64,000 bases of DNA from Rhodothermales bacterium (GTDB lineage: Bacteria; Bacteroidota; Rhodothermia; Rhodothermales; Bin80). This document shows, piece by piece, positions 57,195-64,000 of this stretch; the stretch's first letter is position 1, and the number at the start of each line of letters is the position of its first letter. The stretch spans positions 2,540,380 through 2,604,379 of the forward strand of contig OX638318.1 in assembly GCA_951812585.1 (NCBI GenBank). Reading direction: 5' to 3'. Both the position numbers and the translations under genes were made by a program. The notes under the pieces were generated by a model. The model was not told the origin of the DNA and searched no databases. It saw only the letters and a list, made by a program, of their open reading frames with translations.

Positions 57195-58670
57195 ATGGCA
57201 AAAGCTTCGGGCTTTATGGAATACGCGCGTGAGCTGCCGGCTGCGCGTCCCGTTGGCATCCGCGTCCAGGACTACCGCGAGGTATACGAGCGGTTTCCAG
57301 CGTCCAAGGCGCGCACGCAGGCGGCGCGCTGCATGGACTGCGGCGTACCGTTCTGTCAGGGCGGCTGTCCGCTAGGCAATATGATACCAGATTGGAATGA
57401 TCTGGTATACCGCAACAACTGGAAAGAAGCCTACGAAAGGCTGCGTGCCACCAACAACTTTCCAGAGTTCACCGGCCGCATCTGCCCTGCGCCCTGCGAG
57501 TCGGCCTGCGTCCTCGGTATCATCGACGGGCCCGTCAGCATTGAGCGCATTGAGCAGGAAATCATTGAACACGCCTTTCGTGAAGGCTGGGTCGTGCCGG
57601 AGCCGCCAGAAAGGCGCACGGGCAAGACGGTGGCGGTCGTGGGTTCCGGGCCCGCTGGTCTCGCTTGCGCAGACCAGCTCAACCGGGCAGGGCACCATGT
57701 CACGGTTCTAGAGCGTGATGACCGCATTGGCGGCCTGCTGCGCTACGGCATCCCCGACTTCAAGCTGGAGAAGTGGATCGTGGACCGACGCGTAGACCTC
57801 ATGCGCGAAGAAGGCATCGCCTTTGTCACCAATGCGCATGTAGGCACGAACTACGCTGCAGAACTGCTACACAACTTTGATGCGGCCGTGTTATGCGTTG
57901 GAGCCACCTGGCCGCGAGATCTTCCTTTGGAAGGCCGCGACCTGAACGGGATACACTTTGCGTTTGACTATCTCCGGCAGCAGAACAAGCGCGTCAGCGG
58001 CGACGACCTTGCGCATGAAGGCCTGGAGCCGATTCATGCGACCGATAAGCATGTGATCGTGATCGGTGGGGGCGATACTGGCAGCGACTGCATAGGAACG
58101 GCCAACCGGCAGGGTGCAAAGTCCATCACGCAGTTTGAGCTGTTGCCAACGCCGCCAAGAGAACGACCACCGCACCAGCCCTGGCCATTCCATCCCATGA
58201 TACTGCGCACCAGCACATCACACAAAGAGGGCGTGGATCGCCACTGGAGCATCATGACCAAGGCCTTTGAAGGACAGTACGGGCGGCTCCAGAAGCTTAA
58301 GACCGTTCATGTCGAGCCGGACGGAGAGGGATTTGCACCGGTGCCGGGCACCGAACGGTCGTGGCCTGCTGATCTGGTGCTTCTGGCCATTGGCTACACC
58401 GGCCCGGAGCATTTGCGAATCTCTGATGCCTTGGGCACGAGACTTGACGCACGCGGCAACTTTGCCACGGCACAGAACTACGAAACGAGCACGCCCGGCA
58501 TATTCGCCGCAGGCGACGCGCGGCGCGGGCAGTCGCTGGTGGTGTGGGCGATCTCCGAAGGGCGCGAGGCCGCCCGCCATGCCGATGCGTTCCTAAGCGG
58601 ATTTGTGACATTGCCAACAAAAGGGGCCGGCGACCTGCCGCGAACCGCGAACACTGTGAAGCATAAATGA
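57195..58670 (+). CDS. gltD: Glutamate synthase, small (beta) subunit
   Basis: 491 residues. FAD/NADPH reductase that feeds electrons to GltB. The N-terminal Fe-S domain has CMDCGVPFCQGGCPLGN and GRICPAPCESACVLG (two cysteine clusters, residues 48-110). The FAD loop is VAVVGSGPAGLACADQLNRA and the NADPH loop is VIVIGGGDTGSDCIGTANRQ. GIFAAGDARRGQSLVVWAIS closes the FAD site. Full length. Confidence 0.97.
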   Translation: MAKASGFMEYARELPAARPVGIRVQDYREVYERFPASKARTQAARCMDCGVPFCQGGCPLGNMIPDWNDLVYRNNWKEAYERLRATNNFPEFTGRICPAPCESACVLGIIDGPVSIERIEQEIIEHAFREGWVVPEPPERRTGKTVAVVGSGPAGLACADQLNRAGHHVTVLERDDRIGGLLRYGIPDFKLEKWIVDRRVDLMREEGIAFVTNAHVGTNYAAELLHNFDAAVLCVGATWPRDLPLEGRDLNGIHFAFDYLRQQNKRVSGDDLAHEGLEPIHATDKHVIVIGGGDTGSDCIGTANRQGAKSITQFELLPTPPRERPPHQPWPFHPMILRTSTSHKEGVDRHWSIMTKAFEGQYGRLQKLKTVHVEPDGEGFAPVPGTERSWPADLVLLAIGYTGPEHLRISDALGTRLDARGNFATAQNYETSTPGIFAAGDARRGQSLVVWAISEGREAARHADAFLSGFVTLPTKGAGDLPRTANTVKHK

Positions 58671-58738
58671 AATGGCAGCGCAGTTGGATATGCAACGACC
58701 TTCGGGTGTATAACAGATAACGACACGGCAACGTGTTG

Positions 58739-58858
58739 GCTCATCCAGAAGGGTGGAGGGTTCAGGCCCAGTGAAACCCTGGCAACCCCTGTGTGGCTCA
58801 GGACACCACGAAGGCAAGGTGCCACTTCCTGCCTCGCTGCGTGCGAGGAGAGATGAGC
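58739..58858 (+). promoter_or_regulatory. SAM-I (S-box) riboswitch aptamer
   Basis: The core S-box sequences are all present in order: P1 5' arm GCTCATC (58739-58745), AGAAGGGTGGAGGG, CCCAGTGAAACCCTGGCAACC, AAGGTGCCACTTCCTGCC, and the closing AGAGATGAGC (P1 3' arm to 58858). It binds S-adenosylmethionine. It is placed 180 bp before metY, with an intrinsic terminator in between, so high SAM should stop transcription of metY-metX and probably asd. Confidence 0.93.
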
Positions 58859-58895
58859 GGGAGTTTGACTGGCTTTGCCAGTCAGGTGTCTAGGC

Positions 58896-58934
58896 GCCTC
58901 TTCCGCCATCTTGCAAGCGGGAGGGGCTTTTTAT
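58896..58934 (+). terminator. Intrinsic terminator of the SAM riboswitch expression platform
   Basis: Eleven-pair stem (58896-58906 with 58917-58927, including two G-T wobbles), ten-base loop and TTTTTATT from 58928. A separate seven-pair hairpin GACTGGC/GCCAGTC (58867-58883) lies between aptamer and terminator. Confidence 0.85.
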
Positions 58935-59014
58935 TGCCCTCTCGCCGCAGGATGCAACGCTGGCAGTTGGGCTGCGGCGATTCTGGATGGCCACGCGCAC
59001 ACGCGTCGGAGTAG

Positions 59015-60358
<1,344 letters not shown>

Positions 60359-60370
60359 CCTGACACCTTC

Positions 60371-61426
60371 ATGGTGAAGACTGCCACCATACCAGCCTAT
60401 ACGCTGGAAAACGGCACCATCCTGCGCAATGTGCGCTTGGCCTATCAGACCTGGGGCGTGCTGAGCAAGACGGCCGACAATGTGGTGGTCGTCGGCCATT
60501 CGCTCACCAGTACGCCCGACGTGTCAGATTGGTGGGGTGGCATCCTCGGGCCTGGGCGGGCCCTCGACACGACGCGCTACTTTGTTGTCTGCGCCAATGT
60601 CGTGGGCTCGCCCTACGGCTCGCTGTCCCCCTTGTCTATTGATCCAGATACGGGACGTCCCTACGGGCCGGATCTGCCCCAAGTCACCGTGCGCGACATC
60701 GTCGGGCTCCAGAAACTTCTTCTGGACCAGTTTGGCGTGCGCCAAGTGGCCTTCGCCATAGGCGGTTCCTTAGGAGGCATGCAGGTGCTGGAATGGGCGT
60801 ACTACGGAGGTTTTGTGCGGGGCATCGTGCCCATTGGCGTCGGCGGTCGCCATTCGCCCTGGTGCATCGCCTTCAGCGAGGCGCAGAGGCAAGCGATCTT
60901 CGCGGACGCGGCGTGGCATGAAGGCCGGTACGACGCGGCCCATCCGCCCGTAGCAGGGCTGGCGGCCGCGCGCATGATTGCGATGATTTCCTACCGGTCT
61001 TTCCCATCTTTTGCGCACCGGTTTGGGCGGGCACATGTCAACGGGATGTCGGAGGCACCGTACCAGGTAGAAAGCTATCTTCGCCACCATGGCCAGAAGC
61101 TGGTGGATCGTTTTGATGCGAACTGCTATGTGTACCTTACACGGCTGATGGATACGCATGATGTGGCGCAGGGACGGGGTGCGTACGAAGCGGTGCTTCG
61201 GGAGATAGCCCAGGAAGCCCTGGTTGTGGGCATTCGGTCGGATGTGCTGTACACGCTGGCGGAGCAGGAGGAGCTGGCGCGGCTCATGCCCAATGCGCGC
61301 CTGGCGGTCATGGACGATGATCACGGCCATGACACGTTTCTGATAGAGCAGGAAGCGCTCGGCGATCTGGTTAAAAGGTGGCGGAAAGAAGTCATCGACC
61401 CGCAGCTAATGGTGGTTCAAGCTTAA
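60371..61426 (+). CDS. metX: Homoserine O-acetyltransferase
   Basis: 351 residues of alpha/beta-hydrolase fold. It acylates homoserine from acetyl-CoA (or succinyl-CoA in some members). Motifs: VGHSLTSTPDVSDWWGG, VVCANVVGSPYGSLSPL, VAFAIGGSLGGMQVLEWAY with the catalytic Ser, GIRSDVLYT with the catalytic Asp and DDDHGHDTFL with the catalytic His. Together with metY upstream it covers homoserine to homocysteine. Confidence 0.95.
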   Translation: MVKTATIPAYTLENGTILRNVRLAYQTWGVLSKTADNVVVVGHSLTSTPDVSDWWGGILGPGRALDTTRYFVVCANVVGSPYGSLSPLSIDPDTGRPYGPDLPQVTVRDIVGLQKLLLDQFGVRQVAFAIGGSLGGMQVLEWAYYGGFVRGIVPIGVGGRHSPWCIAFSEAQRQAIFADAAWHEGRYDAAHPPVAGLAAARMIAMISYRSFPSFAHRFGRAHVNGMSEAPYQVESYLRHHGQKLVDRFDANCYVYLTRLMDTHDVAQGRGAYEAVLREIAQEALVVGIRSDVLYTLAEQEELARLMPNARLAVMDDDHGHDTFLIEQEALGDLVKRWRKEVIDPQLMVVQA

Positions 61427-61432
61427 ACAGAT

Positions 61433-62551
61433 ATGACGCTTTTGGATGAGAGGTTAACGCCTCAGGGCCCCGCGCGCCCGCAACTCCGTGCAGGCATCCT
61501 AGGGGCGACCGGAGCGGTCGGCCAGAAGTTTGTCGAAATCCTTGCGGACCACCCGTGGTTTAAGATCACGGCCCTGGCAGCCAGCGAGCGCTCGGCGGGG
61601 CAACGCTATCGCGAAGCAGCGCGATGGATAGGCAGCGCGCCGATTCCGCGTGCGGTGGCCGATATGAAGGTTGTGCCGCTCAGGGACAATCTCGACTGCG
61701 ACTTTGTGTTTTCGGGATTGTCGGCGCGCGTCGCCGGCGAAGCGGAGCGGATGTTTGCAGCGGCGGGCTATCCAGTGATTTCGAATGCCCGCAACTACCG
61801 TATGAAGGAGGATGTGCCGCTTTTGATTCCTGAGATCAATCCTGACCACACTGCGTTGGTCCACAACCAGTGCTGGGACCGCGGCGGCTACATAGTCACC
61901 AATCCCAACTGTTCCACTGTGGGTCTGGTGTGTGCCCTGAAGCCGCTGCAGGATGCATTCGGCGTGGATGCTGTTCAGGTAACCACGCTGCAAGCGCTTT
62001 CGGGCGCCGGGCATCCGGGTGTGTCTTCACTGGATGCCCTGGGCAATGTGGTGCCGTTTATTGGGGGCGAAGAAGACAAGATTGCCACGGAGCCTGGCAA
62101 GATCCTGGGCATGCTGGCGGGCGGCCGCATTGAGCATGCGACGATGGCGATCAGCGCGCAGTGCAACCGCGTGCCTGTGCTGGAGGGGCATCTGGCATGC
62201 GTTTCGGTCAAGCTGCGGCGCCGGACCCGCCTTGGGGAGGTGCGCAGCGCTTTTGCAGCGTTTGCGAGTCCGATCTCAGACTACAACCTGCCCAGCGCGC
62301 CCCGTTCGCTGCTCCACATCTTTGACGAGGCGCACGCGCCCCAGCCCCGGCGCCATGTGTACCTGGAGGGCGGCATGGGCGTAGGCATTGGGCGTCTCAG
62401 GGCGTGCGAGGTGCTGGACTACAAGTTCGTGGTGCTCGTCCACAACACGGTCCGCGGCGCGGCCGGGGGCGCGGTACTGAACGCGGAGCTTCTGGTCCGT
62501 CAGGGCCTTCTGCTTCCACAACGCGAAGCTGCCCTGGTGGCAGCATCGTAG
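61433..62551 (+). CDS. asd: Aspartate-semialdehyde dehydrogenase (archaeal/fungal-like type)
   Basis: 372 residues, starting 6 bp after metX. Reduces aspartyl phosphate to the semialdehyde that leads to homoserine, methionine, threonine and lysine. [20 protein letters not shown] is the NADP loop, [17 protein letters not shown] holds the active-site Cys, [13 protein letters not shown] and [17 protein letters not shown] are the substrate side, and the catalytic His appears to be in [11 protein letters not shown]. The longer form with GAGHPG is the type found in archaea and fungi as well as in some bacteria. Placement behind the met genes puts it under likely SAM riboswitch control. Confidence 0.94.
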   Translation: MTLLDERLTPQGPARPQLRAGILGATGAVGQKFVEILADHPWFKITALAASERSAGQRYREAARWIGSAPIPRAVADMKVVPLRDNLDCDFVFSGLSARVAGEAERMFAAAGYPVISNARNYRMKEDVPLLIPEINPDHTALVHNQCWDRGGYIVTNPNCSTVGLVCALKPLQDAFGVDAVQVTTLQALSGAGHPGVSSLDALGNVVPFIGGEEDKIATEPGKILGMLAGGRIEHATMAISAQCNRVPVLEGHLACVSVKLRRRTRLGEVRSAFAAFASPISDYNLPSAPRSLLHIFDEAHAPQPRRHVYLEGGMGVGIGRLRACEVLDYKFVVLVHNTVRGAAGGAVLNAELLVRQGLLLPQREAALVAAS

Positions 62552-62678
62552 CGCGTCGGCCTGTTCTAGCAAGCAGCGAGAGGGTTTTTCTCCCGCAGGT
62601 CCAGCCGGTCAGGTCCGGTACTGCCATAGCCCTCACGGGAACCTGCGCGCAGCCGCCCCGTTGCAAAGGCTCAGCGGC

Positions 62679-62751
62679 GCGGGAATAGCTCAGTTGGTAG
62701 AGCATCTGCTTGCCATGCAGAAGGTCGCGAGTTCGAGTCTCGTTTCCCGCT
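62679..62751 (+). tRNA. tRNA-Gly (anticodon GCC)
   Basis: 73 nt cloverleaf: acceptor GCGGGAA/TTCCCGC, D-arm GCTC...GAGC, anticodon stem TCTGC/GCAGA with loop TTGCCAT (anticodon 62712-62714), T-arm GCGAG/CTCGT with TTCGAGT loop. The discriminator is T and CCA is not encoded. Confidence 0.97.
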
Positions 62752-62842
62752 CTGACGCGGCCGCCTCAAAGTCTGTGGCGGATGCCACCTGTCCAGCCCG
62801 TTGCGGTCAGCCGCAAGCGCGTCTCCTAACAAGGCCTGCCTG

Positions 62843-63433
62843 ATGCGAACCGGCCCGACGCGCCGTAGTAAGAACGGCATGCGGCTTGTGGTTCTTCTGC
62901 TCCTTTTGCCCCTCTGCGAACGGGCCACGACGGTGCCGGTGATGGCCGACATGGAAGACGCAGACGCGCCGAACCAGGAGAGCTGGAATGTGCGCACCCA
63001 GGTGACGCAGACGCTGGTGGGTGAGACTGCAAGCCGCAAACGCCTGGAGCTGATCGCGGACTACGTGGCGTGGTATGAGACCGAGGAGTCCAGATACCAG
63101 CTCCTGAAGCAGATCATGCGCCCCGTAGTGGTCCATCTGTATGATGCGCAAGGGGATTCATCTGCAACGGTGCAGGCACGCGAAATCCGCTACTACAGCG
63201 CGGAAGACCGCTTTGAAGCCACCGGCCAGGTGGTCGTGCATACCCGGGATGATACCCGACTCACTACCGATGCGCTGGAGTGGCGGGAACGTGATCGCAC
63301 GCTTCGCACCGACCGGTTTGTGCGGATCATATCCTCCAAAGAGGATGTCCAGGGCTATGGACTCGTAGCCGGAGAGGATCTCCAGACGTACCAGCTTGGC
63401 CGGTTTACCGCCCGCGTCGTTGTCGAAGAGTGA
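62843..63433 (+). CDS. lptC: LPS export protein LptC
   Basis: 196 residues from ATG 62843; ATG 62879 is also possible. One N-terminal membrane helix (GMRLVVLLLLLPLCE) and an LptC beta-jellyroll domain: VVVHLYDAQGDSSATVQARE, IRYYSAEDRFEATGQVVVHT, RLTTDALEWRERDRTLRTDR, VQGYGLVAGEDLQTYQLG. It is the inner-membrane-anchored link of the LPS bridge. The next gene starts within its stop (GTGA), matching lptC-lptA order. Confidence 0.88.
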   Translation: MRTGPTRRSKNGMRLVVLLLLLPLCERATTVPVMADMEDADAPNQESWNVRTQVTQTLVGETASRKRLELIADYVAWYETEESRYQLLKQIMRPVVVHLYDAQGDSSATVQAREIRYYSAEDRFEATGQVVVHTRDDTRLTTDALEWRERDRTLRTDRFVRIISSKEDVQGYGLVAGEDLQTYQLGRFTARVVVEE

Positions 63434-64000
63434 AAAGGCTGCCTCCGCTGCTCGGGCTCTCGCTGCCTCCGCTGCTCGGGCTCTCGCTGACTTTCCTGCT
63501 CCTCAGTTCAGCATTGCACGCACCAGGCGCGCCGCGCGGCCGCCCTGATTGGGCACCTGCGGATACCGACACGGTGCAGCAGAAGATCGCCGTGGTGGGC
63601 GGAGATTCCTTGTCCGGCTATACGGAAGGCGGAGCGACGGTGCAGCTGTTTATCGGCAACGTATCGGGCGTGCAGGACAGCACGGAGCTGTTCGCGAACT
63701 GGGCTAAACGCAATGTGGACGCAGCAAGTCTGCTTTTGGTCGGCGATGTGGTGTTGGTGGATCAAGGCGACACGCTGCGGGCCGATACCGTGCACTACAG
63801 CGAATCGCAGAAAGAGGGGCAGGCCGCCGGCCATGTGCAGCTGACCGACGGCGAAGTGGTCGCACATGCACCCGAGGGCACCTATTTCGTGGATGACAAG
63901 CGTGCCGTTTTTGCTCGGGGCGTGAAGCTGATCGACAGCACTAGCACGGTGACTGGGCGCTGGGGCGAGTACTGGACTGGTGAAAAGCGGGCCGAGTTAG
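63430..64000 (+). CDS. LptA/OstA-like LPS transport protein, N-terminal part (runs off right edge)
   Basis: Starts at GTG 63430, overlapping the lptC stop, and is open for 190 codons to the edge. A long signal sequence contains an exact 8-residue repeat (PPLLGLSL twice, from a 24-bp duplication). The OstA-like beta-jellyroll then follows: LFANWAKRNVDAASLLLVGD, VVLVDQGDTLRADTVHYSES, GQAAGHVQLTDGEVVAHAPE, GTYFVDDKRAVFARGVKLID. OstA-domain proteins carry LPS through the periplasm; whether it is LptA alone or a longer OstA protein is not decidable here. Confidence 0.8.
   Translation, partial: MKRLPPLLGLSLPPLLGLSLTFLLLSSALHAPGAPRGRPDWAPADTDTVQQKIAVVGGDSLSGYTEGGATVQLFIGNVSGVQDSTELFANWAKRNVDAASLLLVGDVVLVDQGDTLRADTVHYSESQKEGQAAGHVQLTDGEVVAHAPEGTYFVDDKRAVFARGVKLIDSTSTVTGRWGEYWTGEKRAEL
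63439..63486 (+). repeat. Exact 24-bp tandem duplication in the signal sequence
   Basis: Unit 63439-63462 is repeated without change at 63463-63486. It keeps the reading frame and doubles PPLLGLSL in the hydrophobic core. Confidence 0.97.

Overview
The window is high-GC chromosomal DNA from a bacterium that most resembles the Rhodothermota/Balneolota branch of the Bacteroidota superphylum. Several genes support this: a Por/FlgD-type C-terminal sorting domain on a leucine-rich-repeat protein, a DUF3276 (PUR-alpha-like) protein, a bifunctional nuclease, bacillithiol synthesis (bshC), a carboxypeptidase-regulatory-like TonB receptor with a partner lipoprotein, and the paired planctomycete-cytochrome/DUF1501 proteins typical of marine polymer degraders. 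Lipoprotein signals and an lptC-lptA pair show a Gram-negative envelope. The taxonomic call is an inference from gene content.

Left part (1-13 kb): the N-terminus of a family 2 glycosyltransferase runs off the left edge. A secreted LRR protein is followed by a broken FAD-dependent oxidoreductase. Its N-terminal half (3007-3988) and C-terminal half (about 9520-10060) are separated by about 5.5 kb of inserted DNA. The insert carries two divergent cassettes of six-bladed-propeller lipoprotein plus membrane-anchored thioredoxin-fold protein. One of them begins with a secreted, eight-cysteine mini-protein. Decayed IS21-type transposon DNA closes the insert. A membrane-bound five-haem cytochrome with TPRs follows. 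The cassette is the best candidate here for an undescribed system.

Central housekeeping block (13-21.6 kb): murA diverges from a tightly packed run of iscS-like cysteine desulfurase, a DUF2064 nucleotidyl/glycosyltransferase, thrB, thrC, a squalene/phytoene-synthase-like protein with a decayed second aspartate motif, purM, plsY and an unrecognised multi-zinc-ribbon protein.

Catabolic block (22-33 kb): a PSD1/planctomycete-cytochrome lipoprotein, a DUF1501 protein, an SDR dehydrogenase, an RbsB/RbsA/RbsC-type sugar ABC transporter, a TIM-barrel epimerase/isomerase and a purine nucleoside phosphorylase. They look like one uptake-and-catabolism locus for a sugar, polyol or nucleoside-derived compound.

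Right part (33-64 kb): DUF3276, hisD, hisC, a bifunctional nuclease and bshC; a sulfatase lipoprotein; an Nramp-like transporter; MscS; folD; a TonB receptor with a lipoprotein; a SpoIIE/PP2C phosphatase with a transposase-like HTH; an NrfA remnant; a PQQ-type propeller lipoprotein; a porin-like protein; and gltB/gltD, which are separated by 640 bp holding a group-II-intron-like 3' end and one copy of a 145-bp dispersed repeat. A SAM-I riboswitch with its own terminator leads metY-metX-asd. tRNA-Gly(GCC) and lptC-lptA end the window. No CRISPR array, rRNA or phage was seen.
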